Shown here: one piece after another, positions 40,596 to 52,784 of the stretch
Layout of the letters: each line of letters begins with the position of its first letter
Position numbering within the stretch: the stretch's first letter is position 1
From: Tuctoria greenei
Lineage: Eukaryota; Streptophyta; Magnoliopsida; Poales; Poaceae
NCBI GenBank assembly: GCA_036927565.1
Contig: JAYESD010000012.1
Span: forward strand, 186,001-250,000
Reading direction: 5' to 3'
Length of the DNA stretch: 64,000 bases
Translations under genes and position numbers: made by a program
The notes under the pieces: model-generated
Database searches by the model: none
Told to the model about the DNA's origin: nothing
The model's input: only the letters and a program-made list of their open reading frames with translations

Positions 40596-43500
40596 CTAAA
40601 AACTGTTTAGATTGGTATAGTCGCAAAGTTCTGGCACATCAGCTGCTGAACCTCTCTTATCAAAGAACTTCCCCGTTTTGTGCAAAATTTCGCGACGAAT
40701 GAACTGACAGAGTTCAGAAGCAATCCTGTCGGCTCCTCCATCAGGAATACTTCTACAAACCGGCCATTCTTCGTTCAGATTCTTCTTGTGCTGCAATATA
40801 ACACATAACAAGGTTTAGAATGTGTTGGTTTGAACAATCTCAAAGTATAGATCAAAGTGAGAGTATACAAGAATTTAGTAGGTATTTTTGGAGCAGTTAT
40901 ACTATGAGCAATTGAATTTTGAAGTTGGAATCAAAATATGAAAATAATGTTTCTGGTAATATTGAACAGCAGAGAATATAAGCATTAAACTATGCTAGTT
41001 ACAATGAAAATGAAACACAAAAGTAAGAAAATAAGGTATCGACATTAAGGATAACTTACATCCTCACGATTGACTCTATATACGGCGGCGGTCCGAAGAT
41101 GCTCGCATACAAAATACCCGCATAAGACACTCCCAGCAGGCTGCTTCGGACAAGCATAATACGTTTTAATGTCCAATGCATTCGTATTAGGAGGTCTCTG
41201 ACCGCCAAGCTGTTCCGCGTAAAACCGCCAAGCGCTGTAATACAAGAAATGTCATATAAAACTTGTCAACACATTCTAAATGTGCGTAAATTAAAATTAT
41301 TGAATAAACGTACTTTTTCAAAATGGAAAGGAAATCTTTGTAACGATCTGGTGGGTAATCGGCCGAGTCCAAGACTGTTGCCATTCCCTGCGTTGGCTTG
41401 ATGAAGATCATTATGTAGTGATTACTGCAAACATACAAACACACGTGTTAACAATTACCAATAATTGCTATTTCAATGCCATGTGTCGAACTTACTCGAA
41501 GTGGTACGGAGCCTTTACGAGGTCCTGGCCGTCTCTGACAAAGTTAAACATCGCATGTCCTATGTAAGCTGCAACTTCTGCCTTTCTATCCTTCTTAAGT
41601 TTTGCAATTGCACTTTCAAAATCTTTTTTTTTCATGTGTTTGTACTGGCTTGATTCTCGATTTGCCTGGACGTCGAATAGCGACTTTGCAATCCTAGTAG
41701 GGTCAAGGATACCTGTCTTGTGCGCCAACTTTTCATTATCCATGTATTGCATCCTATTGAAGAAGTCCAGAATTGTTATAATCTCATGAAATGCGTATGC
41801 GTGTAGTAAGAAAAGCAAATACAAAATATTAGAGCACTTACAAGCACCAGACGAGCAGCAGGTTGATTTCGAGCATGCCCCGATGGAAAAGGGAAAGCAG
41901 CTCTTCAAATAAAATGACTCGTTTATCTACTCCAGTGCTCCAGAATGCTTCTTTTGGAATACGAAATGTGACGCACTGAAGACCATATTTTGTGCTGGCA
42001 GTGATGTACCACTCATGCATTCTTCTGAGCGCGACGGGTTGTTTGCTAAGTTGTACGGATGTCATTAACGGCTTCCCATTCTCAAATTTAGGAGGAACAT
42101 CCTCAAGCTTGTATATTGGAACTCCTGGTTTAACTAAAGCCGTCCGCCGATTATACATGACACCGTCTTCTTCCCACTCCTCGATATCTTCTAATGCTGG
42201 CTCATGAGAAGAACGAGATGCACTCGATTTTCTAATATTTTCCTTCATAGCTTCCAAATACTTTGTCACTTCTGATGAAGGTTTCTTATTTTCGTATGAG
42301 CTAACTTTGACAGGCACTGATGATCGAGGAGTAGTCGTCGGAACTTGGACACTGGCTTGTTGTTGAACCTGTTGTTCAACTGATTGCTCTTTACTCCCAG
42401 CAGCTGGCTCTAGTACTACTTCAAGCTGTTGCTCAACTAGTTGCTCTTTACTAGCAACAGCTTGCTCTGGTACTGCTTGAAGTTGTTGTCCAACTTGTTG
42501 CTCTTGGATATCATCATCCTTGCTCAGACATAGGGGGAGTGGATCTTCCCGGACTGGGAGTGGATCTTCATGCACTTTCGCCTTAGAAGATGGGGTTGCA
42601 GTATTTGGAGATGCGACGGGGCTAGAAATTGGCTCATCGTCCAACACGATATCGCGTCGGTGCCAAAGGATTAATTGGTTGACAGCCTGCCTCAGAGTCG
42701 CGATCCCCTCAGGTGTGACGTGGTCTATTTCATAATCTTCATAATCATTATCAATGATCTGAAGAACTTGCACCACAGAATAATACAACGGAAGTGGACT
42801 CCCGTTGAAGTCACGATCAGGCTTTGCCATAGCAGTGGCAACCTGTTTGGTTTTGTTCCCTGCTCTGCCTATCGGGACAAGAAGACGACAAGATTTGTCG
42901 TTAGCAATATCATCGACAGGGAACTTATGGGCTGACCCTGAGCCTGGCACGGAACCAACGCTGCTAGGGTAGGCAGTTGGAGATACTAATTGCTCCTTTT
43001 GCACCGGAACCATCATTGTACTCGGTGCCACTAATTGTCCTGATTGTCTAAGTTGTTCCATAATTTCTTGCATATTTTCTTTGACCTTTTGAGCAATTGT
43101 TTCATCAAGTGTTTTCTTAAACTTCTCACGTCTTCTATATGTGTCTTTATCTTTAGGGAAACCATCTAGGCAAGACATTTGAGAAGAGACCGCTCGAACC
43201 CGTCCGCTGTGTTCAGGGTTTCCCAAGATAGCGGTAAGTTGGTCATTCTCCCTCTTCGGCTTGAAGAGACCCTTCTGTTGCTTTTCAATTACTTCTTTCA
43301 TTTTATCCTCTACTTCATTCAGAGAGTCGGGCTTTTCAAGTTTGCCCTCGCTGGTCAAACCTGACCGAGCAAAGACCCAGCGTTGAGTTCGCTCATCGCA
43401 CCCTTCTAATGGGTGAGGATTGCCCTTACTAAGAATGTCGTCTATTATCTTATTCCATTTCTGGACTTTGGGGCCATATCCGGCAGACCCCAAGCGATGA

Positions 43501-44310
43501 TGGTATTTGTTATTTTTTGCAAGCTCTGACCTAGTTGCACTTAGAGCTTTAGCATCAGGTGTGCTCTTTTGACGAACAAACTCTTGCCACTGAGCTTGTG
43601 TGATTTTTCCCATCTTCCTCGGGCTAGGGACCTTATTGGCCTTAACATAAGCATTCATTTCACTCTTCCAGCATCGAAACTTCTTGCAGCAAGAGACCAA
43701 TGTTGCTTTCTTTACAGCTTCTTCTGTGCCTTTCGGGAACTTGAATTGTTTCTTTATCTTTTCCCACAACTCATTCTTGGTCTGCTCGGGTAATTTCCTC
43801 CAATTCTCGGTTGTGATCGGCACAACCTCCCTAACAAGAAAACCGCATGCATTACGGTACTTGGTAACTGAATCCAGTGGTTCTTGGGGAAGCCCACTTG
43901 GACCGACCCTTGTTATGTACATGATGCGGTCCAATAGACCCTTATTGGGACCTCGTTGCCCTCGTTTCCGCTTGAGTGAAGCTGAGGATTCATCCATTGG
44001 TGAACCTTCTGCGGTTTTAGGAGCCGATGTCACCTCATTGTCTTCGAGATTAATCTAGGTAGAAAAAAATTATAAGACTTCGTATACTTGACAACCAACA
44101 TTAACTTGAACTGCTGAAGTTAAGATTCGTGATCCATACCTCGTCGGCAGGATCATATTCCGGGTCTAGATCCACTGAAGTCTTTTTAATTTTTATATTC
44201 GGAAAAGGATCCGAAGGACTGTGATAGGAGCCTGAACTGCTGGAGTCAGTAAACTCCATATTGTCTTCTTTGTTGTTACAATCAGGACCAGTCTTCTTAG
44301 GGCTTTCCAT
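40596..44310 (-). CDS. CACTA Transposase_24-like protein fused to a Ulp1/C48 SUMO-protease-like domain, copy 2
   Basis: Exons on the minus strand: 44140-44310, 41842-44054, 41496-41753, 41314-41424, 41060-41234 and 40596-40790. The product is 1,040 residues, the same length as copy 1, with every intron at the same place. His883, Asp900, Gln949 and Cys956 are all kept ([14 protein letters not shown]). A few replacements separate the copies, for example Gly to Cys in VSCCKKF, and Trp/Tyr to Cys/Asp in the SCLDGF region. No stop or frameshift was found, so this gene looks usable although the TNP2 gene of the same element is broken. Confidence 0.87.
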
Positions 44311-45472
44311 GCTAGATCTAATAAGACAAAAAATCTAATAAATGGCATAACTAAATTTGGTCATATTTAAAACAAATTTTCTCAATTTTGGCTCAATTAA
44401 GTAAATTTAGCCAAAACACATTTTTGAAGTTATATAGGTCTAACTAAATTCTTGTATCATAGAGATCGGCATCATATGCTCAGACTCCATCGCCACACCT
44501 AGTGTTACCTAGATATGGGCGTGAGGATGCTCCTGGCATCACAAATGAGTTGGCCAGCAACTTTTGTTTGGCTTCAGAGCTAAATATAGCATAACTTTGG
44601 TAGCTCAGATTAGGTACAATTGCTAAAATGAAGCTGATGGAGCCACAAGTGCAGACATCTTTGGTAGCACAGATTAGCTACAATTGCTCAAATGAAACTT
44701 AGAGAAATAAAAGCAAACTTAGCCAAACTTAGTCTAGCATAGCTAACTCTAAGCAAAAGTAGCCAAATATAGCTAAATATAGCATAACTTAGTCAAAATT
44801 AGTCAAGTATAACTATATCTAATGTAACTTAGCCAAAATTAGCCAAATTTGGTCAACTTAACCAAATATAGCTAAATCTTGCCCCTAATAGAGAATTATG
44901 TGGCATATGCAAGGCCGATGACAGAAATAGGGAATATACTGCTGTTACTAGAGTCTAGAATCATGTTTACCACTAATGTGTCGGAACAGTTTCAGACACA
45001 CAGAACCAACTACCAATTTATCGTGATATAACCATCCACATAAATCTTGCCCCACCGAACCCTAACCAAAGATGCCACCGAACTTGACAGTTTTTCGAAT
45101 TCCACCGAACCCTAACCAAGGATGCCTACCATTATCTAATTCCCGAACCCTAACCAAGGATATGCAAGGCGGCAGCGAGGGCGGGGAGGGAGGCGGCACG
45201 GCGAAGGAGGATGGAAGGTCGAAGGGTTTAGGGTTTACCTTGAAGCTCGGCGGTGACGGAAATGGCTTCGCTCGGCGTACCTGGAAGTGAGGAGGGCGAA
45301 GCTCGGCGGCGACGGCGAAGCTCGGCGACGACGGCGAAGCTCGGCGACGGCGAAGCTCGGCGGCGTACCTGGAAGTGACGAGGGGGAACACTTGGCGGCA
45401 AACGAAATTTTGGCAGCCTAACGGCGTCTAAGTGTTTCGCCCGGGTTAGGTTTTTCCAATGCTGCCGAGGGG

Positions 45473-45480
45473 TATATATA
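45473..45480 (-). promoter_or_regulatory. TATA box of the Transposase_24/Ulp1 gene, copy 2
   Basis: The minus strand reads TATATATA at the position matching 30684-30691 of copy 1. Four subterminal-type motif pairs lie just upstream (45490-45665). Confidence 0.65.
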
Positions 45481-45953
45481 GACTCACATTTTCTCAGGCG
45501 GATTTTAAGTACCGACCGTCAGGGAAGACTGTTATCTCAGTCGGATTTTACTTACCAACCGCCTGAGAAGATAAAATTATCTCAGACGGTTGGTTAGTAA
45601 CACCCGCCTGAGAAGATACAATTATCTCAGGCGGTTGGTTAGTAACACCCGCCTGAGTTAAACATGAAGATATTTACTTCTTCTTAATTTGATGAACTCC
45701 TACATAAAGACCCCTCACCAACCGGGATGAGGATCCCCTGACTTAATCAGCGGTCACTTACATGTGGACCCGGTCCCACACGTCAGTGACCATGTCACGC
45801 GTGCGCGACCTTTCTTTTCCCCGAGGTGCGACCTTTCTTTTCCACTCCGCGCGGCCTTAAAGACCCAACACCACTATGGCTCACAAGCGCATCGCTCACT
45901 TTGAATCCTCTTGTTTTCTTCGTCTTCCTCCGCTCCGACGACCCAACACCACT

Positions 45954-46367
45954 ATGGCCGACCTTCCGCCGCCAAGCCCTCCGAGGGAGCCACCTTGCAA
46001 GAAACAATGTTGCAGCTCCCCCGAGAAGATCAACGCCGAGCAGCGCCTCCTCATGGCGCGAGAGGCGTACAACAATACGTCTCGCGCCATGAGTGCCTTG
46101 GGGCTGGGTACCCTTCCAGAGTATACTGGAATGGGTACCTTGGGCCACTACCTCTACGCCCTCGTGGGGGTGGCTGATCGTCTCGACATTCTGTTCGCGA
46201 CGATGGCCCAGGTTCTTGGCCCCGAGGGCCGTAGAACGCTGGTGGAGGCGACGGCTAGCAACCTCGGGGTTGCACCGCCGGTGCAGCCGGTGCAGCCGGT
46301 GCAGCCGGTGCAGCCGGTGCCGGAGTCGCCGCCGGAGGACGAGGAGGAGGAGATGGAAGAGGAGTAG
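45954..46367 (+). CDS. small acidic-tailed protein B, unknown function, copy 2
   Basis: A 137-residue frame from the ATG at 45954. It matches copy 1 except for two fewer VQP tripeptides and Glu for Gln in LGPEGRR. The upstream in-frame ATG at 45876 and the duplicated start context are also present. The surviving frame in both copies suggests that it is a real gene, but no function can be assigned. Confidence 0.6.
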   Translation: MADLPPPSPPREPPCKKQCCSSPEKINAEQRLLMAREAYNNTSRAMSALGLGTLPEYTGMGTLGHYLYALVGVADRLDILFATMAQVLGPEGRRTLVEATASNLGVAPPVQPVQPVQPVQPVPESPPEDEEEEMEEE

Positions 46368-46649
46368 GAGTAGGATTTAATTAGTTTTTCTTTTTGTTGT
46401 TTTTAGTTGCTTCTGTTTTGTAAATATTGTTAATGAATGAAATCTATCTTTTTTCATCTATGTGATTGAATATTACTTGTGTATCTTTTGTGTTCTTGTG
46501 TGTTCTTGTGTAAATATTGTGCATCTTGTGTGTTCTTTTGTGAGATGTGCATATTGTTAATGAATGAGTATCTTGTGTGTTCTTGAACTGTGTGAATGAT
46601 TGAATATTGTTAATGGATGTAGTGTGTTCATCGTTAATTAAAATTTCAC
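46368..46649. other. 3' flank of acidic gene B, copy 2
   Basis: AT-rich, with TGTGTTCTTGTG-type short repeats. It is the counterpart of 29491-29781. Confidence 0.4.
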
Positions 46650-49600
46650 GTCTGAGAAGAAATTAATTTGATATTTACCAAAACATTACAATGTCAGCTA
46701 TACAAGTTTTAAAAATATTTTGTCCAGGTGGTAGATGTTAATTTTATACAAATGTAGAAGAAAGAATCATCGAATTTGGACACAATTTGCAGAATCTAAA
46801 CATGTTTGAGTATTTATATTGGAATCTAAATAAAAAAGAAGCAAGGGATGAGGGAACTGAAGAACAGTATCGGGCATTATCTCAGGCGGTTGTTAAGCAA
46901 TAACCGCCTGTGAAGATATTTACTTCTTCTTATTTAATATTCTTGATTAAATGTGGTCCTTTAAAAAGGCAAAAATCCACCTTCTTGTAATATTATTGAT
47001 AAGTAAAGGTTACCATTAAATTTCACTTCATAAATCCTTTTAAATTTGTCAGAACATAAAAAACATACAACAAATGCTATTTTTCATTTTTCTATCTTGA
47101 TGAATATAATGCCTTTTTCATTTATTTTTTCAGTGGACATTTTTAATCATCATACCAACATGTAGGAATTTTTTCATATTTTTTTAAATTTTTTGGAATC
47201 AATGTGTGTTCATAATTTGATGAATGCCTCATATGAATATGAGCATTTAGTTAGAATGGTGGATAATTTGAAGTTTGACATGTTAGAATGCTTTTAAAAA
47301 AATTAAAAAAATTCATACATGTATAAATTATACAAATATGTTCATACCAACAATTTTGAGTGAAGGAACCTTTTTTTTTATGAGATACACAAATGTGAAT
47401 AATATGTGAGTAGAAATTAATTTGATATTTACCAAAACATTACAATGTCAGCTATACAAGTTTTAAAAATATTTTGTTCATGTGGTAGATGTTAATTTTA
47501 TACAAATGTAGAAGAAAGAATCATCGAATTTGGACACAATTTGCAGAATCTAAACATGTTTGAGTATTTATATTGGAATCTAAATAAAAAAGAAGCAAGG
47601 GATAAGGGAACTGAAGAACAGTATCGGGCATTATCTCAGGCGGTTGTTAAGCAATAACCGCCTGTGAAGATATTTACTTCTTCTTATTTAATATTCTTGA
47701 TTAAATGTGGTCCTTTAAAAAGGCAAAAATCCACCTTCTTGTAATATTATTGATAAGTAAAGGTTACCATTAAATTTCACTTCATAAATCCTTTTAAATT
47801 TGTCAGAACATAAAAAACATACAACAAATGCTATTTTTCATTTTTCTATCTTGATGAATATAATGCTTTTTTCATTTATTTTTTCAGTGGACATTTTTAA
47901 TCATCATACCAACATCTAGGAATTTTTTCATATTTTTTTAAATTTTTTGGAATCAATGTGTGTTCATAATTTGATGAATGCCTCATATGAATATGAGCAT
48001 TTAGTTAGAATGGTGGATAATTTGAAGTTTGACATGTTGGAATGCTTTTAAAAAAATTAAAAAAATTCATACATGTATAAATTATACAAATATGTTCATA
48101 CCAACAATTTTGAGTGAAGGAACCTTTTTTTTTATGAGATACACAAATGTGAATAATATGTGAGTAGAAATTAATTTGATATTTACCAAAACATTACAAT
48201 GTCAGCTATACAAGTTTTAAAAATATTTTGTTCATGTGGTAGATGTTAATTTTATACAAATGTAGAAGAAAGAATCATCGAATTTGGACACAATTTGCAG
48301 AATCTAAACATGTTTGAGTATTTATATTGGAATCTAAATAAAAAAGAAGCAAGGGATAAGGAAACTGAAGAACAGTATCGGGCATTATCTCAGGCGGTTG
48401 TTAAGCAATAACCGCCTGTGAAGATATTTACTTCTTCTTATTTAATATTCTTGATTAAATGTGGTCCTTTAAAAAGGCAAAAATTCACCTTCTTGTAATA
48501 TTATTGATAAGTAAAGGTTACCATTAAATTTCACTTCATAAATCCTTTTAAATTTGTCAGAACATAAAAAACATACAAAAAATGCTATTTTTCATTTTTC
48601 TATCTTGATGAATATAATGCTTTTTTCATTTATTTTTTCAGTGGACATTTTTAATCATCATACCAACATCTAGGAATTTTTTCATATTTTTTTAAATTTT
48701 TTGGAATCAATGTGTGTTCATAATTTGATGAATGCCTCATATGAATATGAGCATTTAGTTAGAATGGTGGATAATTTGAAGTTTGACATGTTGGAATGCT
48801 TTTAAAAAAATTAAAAAAATTCATACATGTATAAATTATACAAATATGTTCATACCAACAATTTTGAGTGAAGGAACCTTTTTTTTTATGAGATACACAA
48901 ATGTGAATAATATGTGAGTAGAAATTAATTTGATATTTACCAAAACATTACAATGTCAGCTATACAAGTTTTAAAAATATTTTGTTCATGTGGTAGATGT
49001 TAATTTTATACAAATGTAGAAGAAAGAATCATCGAATTTGGACACAATTTGCAGAATCTAAACATGTTTGAGTATTTATATTGGAATCTAAATAAAAAAG
49101 AAGCAAGGGATAAGGAAACTGAAGAACAGTATCGGGCATTATCTCAGGCGGTTGTTAAGCAATAACCGCCTGTGAAGATATTTACTTCTTCTTATTTAAT
49201 ATTCTTGATTAAATGTGGTCCTTTAAAAAGGCAAAAATCCACCTTCTTGTAATATTATTGATAAGTAAAGGTTACCATTAAATTTCACTTCATAAATCCT
49301 TTTAAATTTGTCAGAACATAAAAAACATACAACAAATGCTATTTTTCATTTTTCTATCTTGATGAATATAATGCTTTTTTCATTTATTTTTTCAGTGGAC
49401 ATTTTTAATCATCATACCAACATCTAGGAATTTTTTCATATTTTTTTAAATTTTTTGGAATCAATGTGTGTTCATAATTTGATGAATGCCTCATATGAAT
49501 ATGAGCATTTAGTTAGAATGGTGGATAATTTGAAGTTTGACATGTTGGAATGCTTTTAAAAAAATTAAAAAAATTCATACATGTATAAATTATACAAATA

Positions 49601-50095
49601 TGTTCATACCAACAATTTTGAGTGAAGGAACCTTTTTTTTTATGAGATACACAAATGTGAATAATATGTGAGTAGAAATTAATTTGATATTTACCAAAAC
49701 ATTACAATGTCAGCTATACAAGTTTTAAAAATATTTTGTTCATGTGGTAGATGTTAATTTTATACAAATGTAGAAGAAAGAATCATCGAATTTGGACACA
49801 ATTTGCAGAATCTAAACATGTTTGAGTATTTATATTGGAATCTAAATAAAAAAGAAGCAAGGGATAAGGAAACTGAAGAACAGTATCGGGCATTATCTTA
49901 GGCGGTTGTTAAGCAATAACCGCCTGTGAAGATATTTACTTCTTCTTATTTAATATTCTTGATTAAATGTGGTCCTTTAAAAAGGCAAAAATCCACCTTC
50001 TTGTAATATTATTGATAAGTAAAGGTTACCATTAAATTTCACTTCATAAATCCTTTTAAATTGGTCAGAACATAAAAAACATACAACAAATGCTA
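46650..50095. repeat. 754-bp tandem repeat array, CACTA-2
   Basis: About 4.6 units at an exact 754-bp spacing, measured at GAAGATATTTAC at 46912, 47666, 48420, 49174 and 49928. Units differ by only a few bases, which implies recent expansion or gene conversion. Each carries one GGCGGTTGTTAAGCAATAAC hairpin pair. It has one or more units more than CACTA-1. Confidence 0.94.
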
Positions 50096-50107
50096 TGTTA
50101 ATTAACT

Positions 50108-51190
50108 GACGCGCCGCACGAGGTCTGCGGAGAAGTTAAGAAGCCGTGGTGCAGGGGACGCGTGCGACGGAAGGATCTCTGAAGATCGTCTTCCACAGTG
50201 GTTTAATTGTGCGCCGCACGAGGTCTGCAAAGAGTTCAATGCGCAATGAACAAAATATTTTGTTCAGTTGGTAGATGTTAATTTAATACAAATGTAGAAG
50301 AAAGAATCAGCGAATTTGAACACAATTTGCAGAATGTAAACATGTTTGAGTATTTATATTGGAATCTAAATAAAAAAGAAGCAAGGGATAAGGAAACTGC
50401 AGAACAGTATCGGGCATTATCCCAGGCGGTTGTTAAGTTATACCCGCCTTAGATAAACGTATTTGTAGACGGTTGTTAAGTACCAACCGTCTGTGAAGAT
50501 CTTTACTTCTTTTTTCTCAGGCGGTTTATAAGTAATACCCGCCTGAGATAATCATTTTTAAACTACAATATGTTAATTAACGGCCTGAGAAGTGTTAATT
50601 AACTGACGCGCCGCACGAGGTCTGCGGAGAAGTTGAGAAGCCGTGGTGCAGGGACGCGTGCAAGGATCTCTCAAGATCGTCTTCCACAGTGGTTTAATGG
50701 TGCGCCGCACGAGGTCTGCAAAGAGTTCAATGCGCCATGAACTAAATATTTTGTTCAGTTGGTAGATGTTAATTTAATACAAATGTAGAAGAAAGAATCA
50801 TCGAATTTGAACACAATTTGCAGAATGTAAACATGTTTGAGTATTTATATTGGAATCTAAATAAAAAAGAAGCAAGGGATAAGGAAACTGCAGAAGAGTA
50901 TCGGGCATTATCCCAGGCGGTTGTTAAGTTATACCCGCCTTAGATAAACATATTTGTTGACGGTTGTTAAGTACCAACCGTCTGTGAAGATTTTTACTTA
51001 TTTTTTCTCAGGCGGTTCATAAGTAATAACCGCCTGAGATAATCATTTTTGAAACTGACGCGCCGCACGAGGTCTGCGGAGAAGTTGAGAAGCCGTGGTG
51101 CAGGGACGCGTGCAAGGATCTCTCAAGATCGTCTTCCGCAGTGGTTTAATTGTGCGCCGCACGAGGTCTGCAAAGAGTTCAATGCGCGGG
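50108..51190. repeat. promoter-cassette repeats of acidic gene A, three copies in CACTA-2
   Basis: The GC-rich cassette starting GACGCGCCGCACGAGGTCTG occurs at 50108, 50605 and 51058. Between the cassettes are AT-rich pieces of the 754-bp unit and subterminal-type hairpins (50410-50560, 50905-51045). Spacing is 497 and 453 bp. The third copy leads into the TATA box at 51236. Confidence 0.8.
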
Positions 51191-51235
51191 AAACGAACCG
51201 CTCCCTCGTCTACTCCGCACAGACCTATATAAGGC

Positions 51236-51243
51236 GCGTCGTC
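51236..51243 (+). promoter_or_regulatory. TATA box of acidic gene A, copy 2
   Basis: TATATAAG lies 84 bp before the likely start ATG (51320) and only 5 bp before the upstream in-frame ATG at 51248, which argues that the upstream ATG is not in the mRNA. Confidence 0.65.
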
Positions 51244-51319
51244 GGTTATGGACAAGCACAAAACTTTTCTCCACTCCTTTCTTCTTCTCCTAGCCCGCCG
51301 CCGATTAACCACCACAGCC

Positions 51320-51781
51320 ATGGCCAACCTTCCACCACCTAGCCCGCCGAGGCAGCCATGCAAGCGGATACGCTGCAGCTCCCCCGAGAGGGTGAATGAC
51401 GACCAGCGCGTTCCACCGGCGGTGCAGCCGGAGCCACCGGTACAGCCGGAGCAATCGGCTCAGCCGGAGAAGCCGACCCTCTCTCCTGCTGCATCGTCGC
51501 CGGAGGAGGAGGAGGAGGAGGAGGACGACTTCGACGACGACGACGATGATGACGACGAGTCGTCCTCCGACGACGGCGACGACGAGTCGTCCTCCTCCGA
51601 CGGCGACGACGAGTCGTCCACCGACGACGGCGACGACGAGTCGTCCACTGACGACGGCGACGACGACGACGGCGACCACCACCATGGTGACGACTACGAC
51701 GACGACGACGACGAGTCGGAGGAGGACCGCTTGGCTTGGTTTGAGAAGCTGGCGGAGAGGATGGAGGAGGCGGGGCCGTAG
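51320..51781 (+). CDS. small acidic-tailed protein A, unknown function, copy 2
   Basis: A 153-residue frame from GCCATGGCC. Same plan as copy 1: MANLPPPSPPRQPCKRIR, CSSPERVNDDQR, PVQPE repeats, then an Asp/Glu/Ser tail with a shorter Asp run and a different last few residues (ERMEEAGP). Simple-repeat slippage explains the length change. It lies upstream of and on the same strand as the TNP2 gene. Confidence 0.6.
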   Translation: MANLPPPSPPRQPCKRIRCSSPERVNDDQRVPPAVQPEPPVQPEQSAQPEKPTLSPAASSPEEEEEEEDDFDDDDDDDDESSSDDGDDESSSSDGDDESSTDDGDDESSTDDGDDDDGDHHHGDDYDDDDDESEEDRLAWFEKLAERMEEAGP

Positions 51782-51959
51782 TGTAGTTTTAGGATTTCAA
51801 TCAAGTGTTCTTGTACATTTTTCTTGTGTTTTGTACATATTTCAATCAAGTGTCAATGAATACTGGTGGATAATTTGAAGTTTGACATGTTGGAGTGCTT
51901 TTAAAAAAATTAAAAAAATTCATACATGTATACAAGTTTTAAAAATATTTCGTTCAGTT

Positions 51960-52135
51960 GGCATTATCTCAGGCGGTTGTTAAGTAATACCCGCCTGAGA
52001 TAAAAATCTTCCCTGGCGGTTATTAAGTACCAACAGCCTGTGAAGATATTTACTTCTTAATTAATAAACATCATCTCAGGCGGTTGGTAAGTAAAACCCG
52101 CCTGCGATAAAGTTAAAAACCGCCTGTGAAAAACC
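51960..52135. repeat. internal copies of the subterminal motif upstream of TNP2, copy 2
   Basis: Facing CAGGCGG/CCGCCTG pairs directly before the TNP2 TATA box, matching 24430-24600 in copy 1. Confidence 0.65.
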
Positions 52136-52141
52136 TACGTC

Positions 52142-52149
52142 TATATAAG
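52142..52149 (+). promoter_or_regulatory. TATA box and spliced leader of the TNP2 gene, copy 2
   Basis: TATATAAG is followed by a GC-rich leader exon to 52324 (CTGCAAG/GTAAATG) and a leader intron of ~459 bp ending at 52783, one base before the ATG at 52785. Confidence 0.65.
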
Positions 52150-52784
52150 GACCCCTCACCGCAGTCAAAACGCAACCCTGGAGAATTTATATCGACGCCG
52201 CCAGGCTGTTGAAATTTCCCCCGCGCCGCCGCTCCGCCGCCCAGCCCATACTGCCGCGCCGCCGCTCAACCCCGCACCGCCACTTCTCCACCCAGCCGGC
52301 CCACCGTGCTGACGCCTCTGCAAGGTAAATGTAGTTTCCTTACTTTTTCTTTGTATATTTTCATTAGCTGATAAGCTGTTAGTTTTGTGTGTTCTGGTAT
52401 ATGGATTCTGTCCTTTTGCATGTGTAAGGACTGTATGGATTGTGTTCTGGTATATTGATGTATGGACTATATGGATTGTTTCCTTTTTGTACCTATTATG
52501 TGACATGAATATGATGTTTAATTAACAGATGCTATTGTAATATATATAAGATGCATCTGGGCCTTGTTTCCCGATATAACGGACTGGATCCCACCCAGAC
52601 CTAGCCCATGCTGCTGGGCCTGTTTCCCCCTTTGACTCCGTCCGCCTCAAGACGTCGCCCGTCTCCTACATTAGTCGCCCTAATCATACTTGTTATGTCT
52701 CTGTAAATTCATTTTATAGAAGACCTTTAGAGAATATTTGTGGCCAAATTTTGTAAATCTGACAAAAAATTCTATTATTGAAGC

